NCBI GenBank assembly: GCA_015061575.1
Contig: SUWF01000016.1
Span: 1 to 64,000, forward strand
Direction of reading: 5' to 3'
Length of the DNA: 64,000 nucleotides
Source of the DNA: Lentisphaerota bacterium
GTDB taxonomy: Bacteria; Verrucomicrobiota; Lentisphaeria; Victivallales; Victivallaceae
The notes under the pieces are model-generated. The model was not told the origin of the DNA. It ran no database searches and was given only the letters and a program-made list of their open reading frames with translations. The position numbers and the translations under genes were made by a program. This document shows, piece by piece, positions 8,481 to 17,289 of this stretch (its first letter is position 1; each line of letters opens with the position of its first letter).

Positions 8481-9592
8481 TTATCGATCTGGACAGCCGG
8501 ATGAATTTTCAGCGGCAGATAAAAATCATTCAGCGTTTGGTGATTGCACTGGTCGTGGTGATGATTGCAGTGATTGCCGGAACGTTTATCTTTTCTATGA
8601 ACGACGAATCCATCGGGCGGGGAACGGTTGAAGGTCTGCGCAATTACGATATGAAATCATCGGTCAAAAGCCGTATTGCCAAACTGCATTTCCGGGATGG
8701 CGATATGGTCAAAGCCGGAACCGTGATGCTGGAGCTGGATTCCAGCGCCTTGCAGGATGCTATTGAAAATGTTACCTACCGCATCCGGGAACTGGAGGCG
8801 GAATTGGCAGTCAAGCTTGCCGCTCTGGAGCTGCTCAAACACGATCCGCTGCCGGCAGAGTACCGCCATACCAAGATCGCTTTGGAAGAAAGCCGCCTGC
8901 GGCTGGCCACCAGTCAGGCGGAACTCAATGCCTATAAAGCTTTGCGCAAACGGGGCGTGATCGCCGAGCTTGATTACAACCGGCATGAAATGGAAGTCAG
9001 CCGCAATAAGATGGAATTGGAAAAACTGCAGAATGACTACGCCACTCTTTCCAGCGGTTTAGCCGGCAAGATCATTGCCCGGGCAGAGGCAGAAATCGAT
9101 CTGCTCAAGACCCGGATCGAAAACTGCCGCAATGAGCTTATATCACTGAACAACAAGCGGCGGGAGTATTTATTTATTGCGCCGGAGGATGGGCAGATCG
9201 CCTATATACCGACCAAGATCGGTACCTATGTGGAGCCGGGTATGTCGGTAATTCAGTTTGCCGCCGGCAACGGACGCAAATTTATTGCCTACATTGATGA
9301 AGTGGAAATTTTCAAGATCGAAGAAGGTCAGAGTGTACGCATCGCTTCCAGTCAGTACAGCATTTATGAATATGGTTATTTCAATGGCGAAGTAATGTAT
9401 ATAAGTGAATTGCCGCAGGAGCGGGCAGGGCGGGTCTACTACCCGGTCTATATCAAAGTAACCCATGCGCCGGATGATAAGCTGGTGTTGCGGTTGGGGT
9501 CTTCCGGCGAAGCGCGGATCAGTACCGGCCGTGACCGGATCATTCGCACGATCATGGGAACCAACCGCAAACGGCGCAGCGGTGTAAAATAA
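8477..9592 (+). CDS. HlyD-family membrane-fusion protein
   Basis: 371 residues with GGAGG before the ATG, which overlaps the transporter stop. One N-terminal membrane helix (about 16-38) precedes a biotinyl-lipoyl half (AKLHFRDGDMVKAGTVMLELDS), a coiled-coil hairpin (about 90-215), the second lipoyl half (FIAPEDGQIAYIPTKIGTYVEPG) and a beta-barrel domain. It would sit in the periplasm and link the ABC half-transporter to an outer-membrane channel. Partner assignment rests on translational coupling. Confidence 0.85.
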   Translation: MIIDLDSRMNFQRQIKIIQRLVIALVVVMIAVIAGTFIFSMNDESIGRGTVEGLRNYDMKSSVKSRIAKLHFRDGDMVKAGTVMLELDSSALQDAIENVTYRIRELEAELAVKLAALELLKHDPLPAEYRHTKIALEESRLRLATSQAELNAYKALRKRGVIAELDYNRHEMEVSRNKMELEKLQNDYATLSSGLAGKIIARAEAEIDLLKTRIENCRNELISLNNKRREYLFIAPEDGQIAYIPTKIGTYVEPGMSVIQFAAGNGRKFIAYIDEVEIFKIEEGQSVRIASSQYSIYEYGYFNGEVMYISELPQERAGRVYYPVYIKVTHAPDDKLVLRLGSSGEARISTGRDRIIRTIMGTNRKRRSGVK

Positions 9593-9610
9593 AAGAGGAT
9601 TCGACATTAA

Positions 9611-10048
9611 ATGCGTTTGATTGTGCAGAGAGTGCGCTCGGCCAGTGTAAAGGTCGATGGCAAAGTTATTGGCGAGATCGGCAGCGGATTGATGACGCTG
9701 GTCGGTTTTACCCACAGCGATACTCCGGATACGGTCAAGTATCTGGCTGACCGCAGTGTAAAGTTGCGGATTTTTGAGGACGAAAACGGCAAGATGAACC
9801 GTTCTTTGCTGGATGTGAATGGCGCAATGCTGATCGTATCGCAATTTACACTTTATGGCGATACTGTTCACGGCCGCCGACCCGGATTCGATGCGGCGGC
9901 CAAGCCGGAACAGGCGACAAAGCTTTATGAACAATTTATTGAAGAAGTCAAGGCTTTTGGCGTGGAAACTGCCACCGGAGAGTTTGGAGCCGATATGCTC
10001 GTTACGCTGGAAAATGACGGGCCGGTTACTTTTACGCTGGAAAAATAA
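9611..10048 (+). CDS. dtd: D-aminoacyl-tRNA deacylase
   Basis: 145 residues, the usual DTD length. Recognisable signatures are the N-terminal MRLIVQRVRSASV, SQFTLYGDT and NDGPVTF near the C-terminus, which carries the Gly-Pro motif lining the active site. The enzyme removes D-amino acids (and glycine from tRNA-Ala) mischarged on tRNA, in the cytoplasm. It sits 18 bp after the membrane-fusion gene and is probably cotranscribed, with no functional link apparent. Confidence 0.95.
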   Translation: MRLIVQRVRSASVKVDGKVIGEIGSGLMTLVGFTHSDTPDTVKYLADRSVKLRIFEDENGKMNRSLLDVNGAMLIVSQFTLYGDTVHGRRPGFDAAAKPEQATKLYEQFIEEVKAFGVETATGEFGADMLVTLENDGPVTFTLEK

Positions 10049-10086
10049 TAAGCAAAATTAAATCACTTTTTAAAAGGATATTTTTT

Positions 10087-11292
10087 ATGGTAGAAATTAC
10101 AAATTTCCGTCAGGGCGCAGTGCTTAATCACAACCACGGTTGTGAAAGCAATAATGCATTGCGGGTAACGATCGAAGGTATATCCAGTTCCGGATATCCG
10201 GTTTATGTCAACGGTGTCAAGGCCGAAATGGATGGTCAGCATTTTGAAGCTGAAATCGATTTGACTGCCAAGATCAATGTGGTAAAAGCCACTTCTACGA
10301 CACCCTACGGGACTTTTTCGCAGGAGTTGACGCTGGTGTGGGATAAAAAATCCTTCAAGCGCTACAGCTGTTACATTGATGATCACAGTTTTCTCTTTAC
10401 CGATTTAGCCAAAGACCGTCCCCGCAGTGCTTTTGATCACTTTTATCTGGCAGGTTTGAAGCAGATCCACGACAAATACGGTTTGAAGGTCACGCTCAAT
10501 ACATTTTATCACAACGACCACCACGATTTTGAACTCAAAGATATGCCCGATATCTGGCGTTCGGAATTTATGGATAACGCCGATTGGCTGAAGTTTTCGT
10601 TCCACAGCTACGGCGAATTTCCGGATCGGCCGTATCTGGAAACCACTGCTGAAGAGTTCGGACGTGATTGGGATTTAGTGCAGAATGAAATTTACCGTTT
10701 TGCCGGAGAAGCTGCTTACATCCCGCCGGTAGTTATTCATTGGGCCAATATCCATCCGGTCGCTGCGCAGGAAATGATCCGCCGGGGAACCCGCTGCTAT
10801 TCCACGAGCATGCGGGCACGGGTGATGGGCGGCCCCAGTCTGGCCGACCGGCAGAAGGGTGGAAATATGACCACGGTGCAGGCCCGTTCGGCGTCTGGCG
10901 AAGACAAAGCTTGCGATACCGAAGCATTGAGTATGCACTACGGTTTTGCAGACGAAAGCAACTACCTTAAAAAGCACGGCGTTTATTATGATGCCGGTTT
11001 GGGGCTGTTTTTCTTTGGTCCCTGCGGCAAGCTGGGCGGCTGCTGCTGCAATCTGGTGCCGCTGGCAGATGTGCCTCAGCGCATCAACAGCATGTTGGAA
11101 GGTGCGGATAAGGTCGGTACCGAAGTGTTTAACTATGCCAGTCACGAGCAATATACGTTCCCCTATTATCCGAACTATCTGCCTGACCACATGGAACGCA
11201 TCGAAACTGCGGCCCGCTGTCTGGTGGAAGGCGGCTGTAAAGCAGTGTTTATGAACGATGGTTTGATGGGCAATATGGCCTGGGAAGAATAA
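10087..11292 (+). CDS. Putative polysaccharide-deacetylase-like protein
   Basis: 401 residues, AAGGA upstream, no signal peptide. The first 90 residues look like a beta-sandwich (VYVNGVKAEMDGQHFEAEID). The rest suggests a NodB-like barrel: YIDDHSFLFTDL resembles the metal-binding Asp-Asp motif, and WLKFSFHSYGE could supply a metal histidine, but the classical HxxxH is not obvious. IPPVVIHWANIHP and a cysteine-rich GKLGGCCCNL stretch are distinctive. Function is inferred from fold-like motifs only; a carbohydrate esterase or glycosidase-like role is possible. It follows dtd by 38 bp and ends at a strong terminator. Confidence 0.55.
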   Translation: MVEITNFRQGAVLNHNHGCESNNALRVTIEGISSSGYPVYVNGVKAEMDGQHFEAEIDLTAKINVVKATSTTPYGTFSQELTLVWDKKSFKRYSCYIDDHSFLFTDLAKDRPRSAFDHFYLAGLKQIHDKYGLKVTLNTFYHNDHHDFELKDMPDIWRSEFMDNADWLKFSFHSYGEFPDRPYLETTAEEFGRDWDLVQNEIYRFAGEAAYIPPVVIHWANIHPVAAQEMIRRGTRCYSTSMRARVMGGPSLADRQKGGNMTTVQARSASGEDKACDTEALSMHYGFADESNYLKKHGVYYDAGLGLFFFGPCGKLGGCCCNLVPLADVPQRINSMLEGADKVGTEVFNYASHEQYTFPYYPNYLPDHMERIETAARCLVEGGCKAVFMNDGLMGNMAWEE

Positions 11293-11323
11293 AAACTCCG
11301 TTTCAATCAACTGTAAAACTATT

Positions 11324-11356
11324 GACCGGCAGTAGATATTGCTGCCGGTCTTTTTA
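11324..11356 (+). terminator. Terminator after the deacetylase-like gene
   Basis: GACCGGCAG stem with its complement across an 8-9 base loop, followed directly by TTTTTA on the plus strand, 31 bp after the stop. Confidence 0.8.
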
Positions 11357-11363
11357 TGACTGT

Positions 11364-11400
11364 ATAAAAAAACCGGTTGAAGTTTTTGCTTCAACCGGTT
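11364..11400 (-). terminator. Terminator of the SSS symporter gene
   Basis: Perfect 12-bp stem (AACCGGTTGAAG and complement). On the minus strand it is followed by seven T, 19 bp beyond the symporter stop. Confidence 0.85.
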
Positions 11401-11418
11401 GATTGTCAGTTGGAAGAA

Positions 11419-13752
11419 TTATTTATTTTCTTCAGCTGTTTTGTTGTCAGTTTCCTGACGGTCGATGGCTTCAAGCTGAGCTTTGTCGGCCAGCGACATG
11501 TTGCCTTCGACCCGGCCGTCATCCAGTTCGTTGATCGTGCGGGTTTGCAGATCACGGAACATCTGCACCAGGTCGATCGGCGAACAAATGCCGAACCAGA
11601 CCGCCGTGACTGCCGCCATGAAGCCGGGAACGATCAGAATGGTGATCAGGAAGTACCAGCTCCAGTATTCTATCGGCCAGGGCGTGATCGCATTCCAGAT
11701 GATCACCAGCAAAAAGGTCAAGCCGAAGCGATAGATGAAAGAGTAGACAAAGTAGCTCCAGGCAATGAACTTGTCGCCGGTGGTATATTCCGGTGTGATG
11801 CCGATGAGCTTGTTGAATACGTTTCTGAAAGACCAATCACTCTTGATGTTGCGTTCGCCATCCAACGCATATTTTCCGCGATGCAGCATACGGTCAAGGT
11901 TGTAAGGCTCTTTGCAGGTAAGGAACGATACCACGCAATAGAGTACCAGCGTAAGCATCATGGTGAAGAAATAGAGTTCATAGCTGTTGATCGGGCATTT
12001 ATCCTGCACGACGTTGCTCCAGTCGATGTAGGGCATCATGGGGCGGGAGAGGGCAGTCAGAACATTGGTGACACCTTCCAGCAAATTGTTGTCACGCAGC
12101 CACGGATAGACCACGCCCGCCCAGTTGCGCTGGATGGCCATACCGCCCAGCGCCATAAACATACCGGTCAGCAAGCTTGTCCAGGCCCCGGCGGTGGTAC
12201 CGAAACGGCTGTAAAGCCCCAGGATCAGCACCGGGCCGCAGCCGCCCAGCCACATGGTACACATCAACGCCACAAACAAGGCGATGTAATCCAGCTGCGC
12301 CATGAAGCTGGAACCGAGGAAGAAGAATATCCCGATACCGATAGCTACCAAACGTACCATCCACATGTGTTCACGGGGGGTAAGTTTTTTCTTGCGCAGC
12401 GGCAGGATTACGTCCTGACTGACGGTTACTGTGGCGCTGAAAATACGGGTGTCGTCGGTCGATATCATCAGCAGGATCATCAGCAGACAGAACATACCCA
12501 TCATGCCGGAAGGCAGCATATTGCGCAGGGTCACCGGCAGCATCAATTGATAGTAGAGGGTGCGGAACTTCTGATAAATCGGAGTACCGATATCGGCATT
12601 TTCAGCCGTGAGCTGTTTTTTTACTGTATCAAGATAGCGGGTGTCGATGTTGCTTTTGTCCGACAGCGGGGTATCTTGGCCGATGATGTGTTTTTGCACC
12701 GGCATTTGCTGAACCCCGGCGATCACGTTTTCGCGCATGGTTTTATCCGTCACGATTTCATGCGAAATCTTGCGGGTGAGTTCCAAGCGTACTTCGTGAG
12801 CCTGCTCAGAGTGATTCTGATGGTTGAGCAAGGTCAGCAAGGCTACGGCGATCAATACATAGAAAATCTGGCCCAACGCTTGACGCCAGGTACCCAGCAA
12901 GCTGGCCATTTTCTGTTCGTGAGGTGAGCGGGCGGCGGTGGAAGATGAACCGGCGCCGATCCAGCTGGCCCGCTGCAGCAGCTGAGTCACAAACGGCAGC
13001 AGCAGCAGCGAAAACAAGTTGAAGTCACGCAGTTTGGCAATATCAGTTGGATTGATAAAACTTTCTCCAGGAACACGGTCAACCATTACCGGCATCATTT
13101 CGGCATTCCAGGGGAACTTGACCATAATATAAATGACCATGAAGCAGAGCATGGGGTAGCAGATGAAGCCCTGAATGGTGTCGGTTATAATAATAGACAT
13201 GGCTCCGCCCATGCAGATAATGGATATAGCCATGAACAGACAGATGATCATAACCAGATGGAAGGTCGATATTTCAATCCCCCACAGCGTGAAATAGTGC
13301 GGAAGATCAAGAAAGTAGATGAAGAACCGGGCCGCCAGCGCCGGCATGATCATATTGGCGAGCATTTCTGATATACTGCGCAGAGCCGAAGCAAAAATAC
13401 GGAAATTGCGGCTGTAGCGCATTTCCAGAAACTGGCCGATACTCTGGGATTTGGTTTCCCGGAAGCGGTAGGTAACGTAGCCGAACAAACCAAGCACCAC
13501 CCCGACCGGCAGCAGTAAAGAGGTCCAGAATGTGGTGGCAAAACCGGTTTTGTAGTGGATTTCCACATAGCTGAGCAACCCGAGGATGGACAATCCTGAC
13601 GCAATGTCGCCGACTGAAATAACATAGCGGCCGCAAACCCGCCCTGCAGAAAGAAAAGTCGTTACATCACGCAGGTACCTGCGCGAATACATCCCCATAC
13701 CCAACACAAACAGTGTCGGGATGATTACGATCATCCAATCCCAGAATGACAT
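11419..13752 (-). CDS. Sodium:solute symporter (SSS family)
   Basis: About 777 residues. The second of two adjacent ATGs (13752) is better spaced from AGGA. The N-terminus (WDWMIVIIPTLFVLGMGMYSRR, DVTTFLSAGRVCGRYVISVGDIASGLS) and about 13-15 hydrophobic helices match SSS transporters, which use a Na+ gradient to import sugars, amino acids or other solutes. It is longer than the usual 450-600 residues: a soluble insert of roughly 110 residues (about 310-420) and a charged C-terminal tail account for this. The substrate cannot be told from sequence. Its own promoter and an attenuator-like leader suggest substrate-linked control. Confidence 0.85.
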   Translation of the reverse strand: MSFWDWMIVIIPTLFVLGMGMYSRRYLRDVTTFLSAGRVCGRYVISVGDIASGLSILGLLSYVEIHYKTGFATTFWTSLLLPVGVVLGLFGYVTYRFRETKSQSIGQFLEMRYSRNFRIFASALRSISEMLANMIMPALAARFFIYFLDLPHYFTLWGIEISTFHLVMIICLFMAISIICMGGAMSIIITDTIQGFICYPMLCFMVIYIMVKFPWNAEMMPVMVDRVPGESFINPTDIAKLRDFNLFSLLLLPFVTQLLQRASWIGAGSSSTAARSPHEQKMASLLGTWRQALGQIFYVLIAVALLTLLNHQNHSEQAHEVRLELTRKISHEIVTDKTMRENVIAGVQQMPVQKHIIGQDTPLSDKSNIDTRYLDTVKKQLTAENADIGTPIYQKFRTLYYQLMLPVTLRNMLPSGMMGMFCLLMILLMISTDDTRIFSATVTVSQDVILPLRKKKLTPREHMWMVRLVAIGIGIFFFLGSSFMAQLDYIALFVALMCTMWLGGCGPVLILGLYSRFGTTAGAWTSLLTGMFMALGGMAIQRNWAGVVYPWLRDNNLLEGVTNVLTALSRPMMPYIDWSNVVQDKCPINSYELYFFTMMLTLVLYCVVSFLTCKEPYNLDRMLHRGKYALDGERNIKSDWSFRNVFNKLIGITPEYTTGDKFIAWSYFVYSFIYRFGLTFLLVIIWNAITPWPIEYWSWYFLITILIVPGFMAAVTAVWFGICSPIDLVQMFRDLQTRTINELDDGRVEGNMSLADKAQLEAIDRQETDNKTAEENK

Positions 13753-13801
13753 CATTTCCTGAAAAATCCTTTCTTGGTTGAAACAGTGTTCTGCTCCGAA
13801 T

Positions 13802-13852
13802 TAAAAAAAACACCTCTCTAATAACTGATCCGTCAGGGAGGTTGTTGAGAGG
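13802..13852 (-). promoter_or_regulatory. Terminator-like attenuator in the symporter leader
   Basis: Minus strand: CCTCTC pairs with GAGAGG around an inner CTGA/TCAG stem, followed within two bases by eight T. It lies between the mapped promoter and the symporter start, so it would stop leader transcripts unless overridden. An upstream TTGCGGCA/TGCTGCAA pairing could form a second leader stem. Confidence 0.5.
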
Positions 13853-13890
13853 AAAAAACAATTGCAGCAACAAAACGGTGCCGCAATCTT

Positions 13891-13918
13891 AGTATAGCAC
13901 AAAAAACTCGTTTTGCAA
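13891..13918 (-). promoter_or_regulatory. Promoter of the SSS symporter gene
   Basis: Minus strand: TTGCAA, 16 bp ending in TGTGC, TATACT. It is among the best promoters in the window. Transcription would start near 13884, giving a leader of about 130 nt. Confidence 0.65.
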
Positions 13919-13940
13919 ATAGACAAGCTTGTTTTTTATG

Positions 13941-13964
13941 TAAAAAATATCGCTTCCCGAAGCG
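13941..13964 (-). terminator. Terminator of pfkA
   Basis: CGCTTCGGGAAGCG hairpin followed on the minus strand by ATATTTTTTA. Just upstream (13965-13996) is a near-perfect inverted repeat, TTGCA(A)TACAATTG around TATTC. Confidence 0.55.
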
Positions 13965-14033
13965 TTGCATACAATTGTATTCCAATTGTATTGCAAGAAA
14001 TTAAGCAGATGATCAGTGAGAAAAAACAACCGG

Positions 14034-15152
14034 TCAATTACCGAAGACGATCCCGGAGTCCATTGCGCACTGTACCCACGGGTGATCGATGGTAAGTTCC
14101 TGCCGCTTGCCGGAAATTTCCTCCAGCGGCACCAGTTCGGTTGTGCCATTGCGGTAAGCTATCATGCAGCCGAATTCTTTTTGGATAACAGCCTGCGCCG
14201 CCCGGCAACCCAGTTGAGTTGCCAACAGCCGGTCAAAACAGCTGGGCGTACCACTGCGCTGCAGATAACCCAGGATCGTTACTCGGGTTTCCAGCCCGGT
14301 AAGTTCTTCCAATTTACGGGCGAGTTCAAAGATACGGGCAGGGTTGTAGGCAGTCAGTGCAGACAGCTGATTTTTCAGCTCAGCCTTGCGGGTTTTGTCG
14401 CTGGAGCTGGCAATATCGTTTTCCAGTTCTTTTATCCGTTCGGCTGTAACGCAGTCGATTGCTCCTTCGGCGACCGGGACTATGCTGAAAAATTTCCCGT
14501 TGCTGGAACGCTTTTTCAATGCCTCGGCAACTTTATCTATATTGTAGGGCAGTTCAGGTATCAATACTACATCTGCTCCTCCGGCCATCCCGCTGCCCAG
14601 AGTAAGCCAGCCGGTTTTATGGCCCATGATCTCCACTAACATGATGCGCTTATGACTGCTGGCGGTACTGTGCAGACTGTCTATGGCGCTGGCAGCTACG
14701 TTCAATGCGGTATCAAAGCCGATGCTGCTGTCGGTTCCGCTGAGGTCATTATCTATGGTTTTGGGCAGAGTAATGATATTCAAGCCGGCTTTTTTCAGCA
14801 TCATTGCACTTTTATGCGTACCGCCGCCGCCGATGCAAATCAATGCTTCCAGCTGGTGTTTGCGGTAATTTTCCACAATATTTCCGGTCATATCCAGCTG
14901 TTTTTTGCCCAGCGGCATCTTGTTGGGTTTATGGCGGCTGGTGCGCAATACAGTACCTCCGGCGGTCAATATGCCGGCTAATTCGCTGTCGGTCAATTCA
15001 ACAAAACGGTCAAATGCTATGCCCTCAAAGCCATCCATAAAGCCCAGCAGGCGGTAATTGGATCGCAATAACACCCGGCCAACTGCATGGATTGCTGCAT
15101 TAAGTCCCGGACTGTCACCGCCGGCAGTCAGAATAGCTGCACATTTTTTCAT
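14034..15152 (-). CDS. pfkA: 6-phosphofructokinase (PfkA family, variant substrate loop)
   Basis: 372 residues from the ATG at 15152, giving the usual MKKCAAILTAGGDSPGLNA start. Conserved motifs: GGDSPG for the nucleotide phosphates, PKTIDNDL with the catalytic aspartate, and MGHKTGWLTL. Two diagnostic positions differ from E. coli PfkA. The GGDGS loop reads GGGGT (Asp103 to Gly, Gly104 kept), and Gly124 is Lys, as in pyrophosphate-dependent enzymes. Phosphoryl donor is therefore uncertain. It phosphorylates fructose 6-phosphate in glycolysis. The NAGPA gene lies just upstream on the same strand. Confidence 0.88.
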   Translation of the reverse strand: MKKCAAILTAGGDSPGLNAAIHAVGRVLLRSNYRLLGFMDGFEGIAFDRFVELTDSELAGILTAGGTVLRTSRHKPNKMPLGKKQLDMTGNIVENYRKHQLEALICIGGGGTHKSAMMLKKAGLNIITLPKTIDNDLSGTDSSIGFDTALNVAASAIDSLHSTASSHKRIMLVEIMGHKTGWLTLGSGMAGGADVVLIPELPYNIDKVAEALKKRSSNGKFFSIVPVAEGAIDCVTAERIKELENDIASSSDKTRKAELKNQLSALTAYNPARIFELARKLEELTGLETRVTILGYLQRSGTPSCFDRLLATQLGCRAAQAVIQKEFGCMIAYRNGTTELVPLEEISGKRQELTIDHPWVQCAMDSGIVFGN

Positions 15153-15179
15153 GGTCAAAAGAGCGCCTGCTTTGAGTAG

Positions 15180-16100
15180 TTATTTTTGTTTTTTGCGCAA
15201 ACAGACCCCCAGACTGTTGGCGACTTTGCGGGTATATTTGTATTTATCTTTTTTGTCGGCTTGTCCGGCGCCGGGCGGTGTGTTTACCACCTCGGCTTTG
15301 CCGTTGCTGCCAGTGACCAGCGTAGTCGATCCGCCGCCATCCATATTTATGCCGTCATCCGCACCCAGATATTTAAGAAACCGGGCGCCTTCGCAGAGCG
15401 CCATGCCTTCGCTGTAATCTTTCTGGCGGCCGTCAGCGATCACCAGATACAACTTGCTGCCATCCCGGGAAAGTCCATAAAATGTTCTGGGGTGCAGCAC
15501 TATTTTGTTGTTGCAGACTTGCTTGCCATCCTGCAGGACGATTTCAAAGCCGGACAGAGCCAGCTGTATATCGCTGGTTTTATCGCCTTCTTTGAACTTT
15601 ATAAGCTCAACTTTACCGTTTTTGCGTACCACCAGCGCCGGAACCGTGCGCTTTTTGGGCAACGCCACCACAGTGCCGTTGGAAACCATCAATCCGATGC
15701 TGCCGGCGTACTTGTGCGTAAACGGTTTGGTCCACGGCCGCCAGGGAGAAGCGTTGACGGCCAGACGCATATCCTGACCGCTGCGCTGATAGCTTTGCAT
15801 AAAGTCGTACACCCGGGTGCGTCGGGTCTGGATCTTCATTTGCGGATAGTCGGGCATTGCCTGTCCCCAATCTTTATCGCGTTGATTGGTCACCAGATAA
15901 ATATCCGGATGGGCGAGGTCGATCCGCACTGCGTAGACTTTAAGGGGACGCGGTTTGTTGTAAGTAAAATCTTTGAGCCGGATCCCGCTGGCTACACTTT
16001 GGGCCCGCATCCAATCAAAGCTGCCGCTGACCGGCAGGCTTTTGGCCCACAAAGATAAAACGATAAAAAAACATACCGCTGCAGTACAGAATCTTTTCAT
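15180..16100 (-). CDS. Phosphodiester glycosidase (NAGPA) domain protein, secreted
   Basis: 306 residues with GGAG before the ATG and an N-terminal signal peptide (MKRFCTAAVCFFIVLSLWAKS). The PF09992 domain is recognised from NASPWRPW, GLMVSNGTV, VIADGRQKDYSEGM and the hallmark NMDGGGSTTLV. Relatives cleave the phosphodiester between phosphate and N-acetylglucosamine or act on teichoic-type and exopolysaccharide phosphodiesters. A periplasmic or exported role in glycan or cell-surface metabolism is inferred. Confidence 0.85.
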   Translation of the reverse strand: MKRFCTAAVCFFIVLSLWAKSLPVSGSFDWMRAQSVASGIRLKDFTYNKPRPLKVYAVRIDLAHPDIYLVTNQRDKDWGQAMPDYPQMKIQTRRTRVYDFMQSYQRSGQDMRLAVNASPWRPWTKPFTHKYAGSIGLMVSNGTVVALPKKRTVPALVVRKNGKVELIKFKEGDKTSDIQLALSGFEIVLQDGKQVCNNKIVLHPRTFYGLSRDGSKLYLVIADGRQKDYSEGMALCEGARFLKYLGADDGINMDGGGSTTLVTGSNGKAEVVNTPPGAGQADKKDKYKYTRKVANSLGVCLRKKQK

Positions 16101-16125
16101 GATAGCTCCGCAATGCGTTAGAATC

Positions 16126-17067
16126 TTATTCCCAGAAGATCTTGGCGCAGAAATCCCGCATGGTTATTTCACCGCGCAAACGCCCCTGGCTGTCCACTAC
16201 CAGCAATTCACGGGCGTGGGTATTCAAAAATATCTTGACCAGATCACCGGCCGGAAGATCTTCGCATACTTTTTCGCAGTCGCTTTGCATTATATCGCTG
16301 ACTTTGATCTGATCGGCTGCCGCCAGCATCTTGGCAAAAGGCTGGAAGTTGTACAACGCAGTCCAGTCTTCGGCCAGCAGCAGATCTTTCGGCAGATTGT
16401 AACGCAAGATGTCTTCCAGCATGATCACACCCAGAAGTGAACCTTCGTTATCCATGACCGGCAGTTTGGCGGAACGGGATTCGGCGAATTTGCGGAACGC
16501 AAATGCCAGACTGTCATCGGCCAGCAATATCGGCCCGATCCCGTTGGCCAGATCACCAACCTTGAGGTAATCGGGCAACCGCATCGGCATGATGCCGAAA
16601 AATCCGACAATATCGTTAATGCTGTTCAACTCCGCCAGCTGGTCGATTTTGCTCAAATCGCTGAACTCCCGGGCCAGAGCCGAAACCACATGCAAGTGCA
16701 TGGTCGGATTGTCGGCCGGAGAAAGCACCAGCACAGCGACTTTGACGTTTTCGCCATCTTCTTCAGAGCCAAAACGAACGCCTTGTGGGATCGTAGCCAA
16801 GGCAACGATCAGTTTATCCAGATTACTGACCCGGGCGTGCGGCATGGCCAATCCGGGCGCAATTACGGTTGGAAACATTGCTTCGCGTTCAAAAACACCT
16901 TTGCGGACGCTTTCAATATCCAGCTGCGGATTGTTTTTGACTGCAACTTCAATAAGTTCATTGATGATGTTTTCGGAAGTTGCTGCACTGCTGCGGCAGA
17001 TTATGGCAGAAGCGTTGACAAAATCCTGAAATTTACCGGAGGTTTTGGCGTTACTGACGTTGTCCAT
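16126..17067 (-). CDS. PTS EIIA (PtsN-like) domain fused to paired CBS domains
   Basis: 313 residues. Residues about 10-155 are an EIIA-Ntr/Fru-like domain with the phospho-histidine in APGLAMPHARV. Residues about 165-313 hold two CBS motifs (LPVMDNEGSLLGVIMLED and LLVVDSQGRLRGEITMRD), which usually bind adenine nucleotides. A phosphorylatable EIIA tied to an energy sensor suggests regulation of carbon, nitrogen or ion transport rather than sugar uptake. No EI, HPr or EIIBC is in the window. Confidence 0.82.
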   Translation of the reverse strand: MDNVSNAKTSGKFQDFVNASAIICRSSAATSENIINELIEVAVKNNPQLDIESVRKGVFEREAMFPTVIAPGLAMPHARVSNLDKLIVALATIPQGVRFGSEEDGENVKVAVLVLSPADNPTMHLHVVSALAREFSDLSKIDQLAELNSINDIVGFFGIMPMRLPDYLKVGDLANGIGPILLADDSLAFAFRKFAESRSAKLPVMDNEGSLLGVIMLEDILRYNLPKDLLLAEDWTALYNFQPFAKMLAAADQIKVSDIMQSDCEKVCEDLPAGDLVKIFLNTHARELLVVDSQGRLRGEITMRDFCAKIFWE

Positions 17068-17108
17068 ATAAGTCCCATTTTTTTAGTTCAAACTCAAGCT
17101 CACTGCGG

Positions 17109-17137
17109 AATATAATACAAGCTTATTGAATTAGCAA
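17109..17137 (-). promoter_or_regulatory. Promoter of the EIIA-CBS gene
   Basis: Minus strand: TTGCTA, 17 bp, TATATT, about 40 bp upstream of the start codon. Confidence 0.5.
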
Positions 17138-17233
17138 ATAAAAAATTCTGAAAAAATAAAAAAAATACTGATTTTTTGTGTTTTTTGTTCCATTATATTG
17201 TTTCTGACAGTATTTTTTATTGTTTTACGGGTA

Positions 17234-17270
17234 AAAAAACAGCGGAACAAGCACAAATGTTTGTTCCGCT
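17234..17270 (-). terminator. Terminator of the RND pump operon
   Basis: AGCGGAACAA stem with perfect complement and a ten-base loop, followed on the minus strand by GTTTTTTT, 20 bp beyond the pump stop. Confidence 0.85.
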
Positions 17271-17289
17271 GGTACGTTGAATATAAGTT

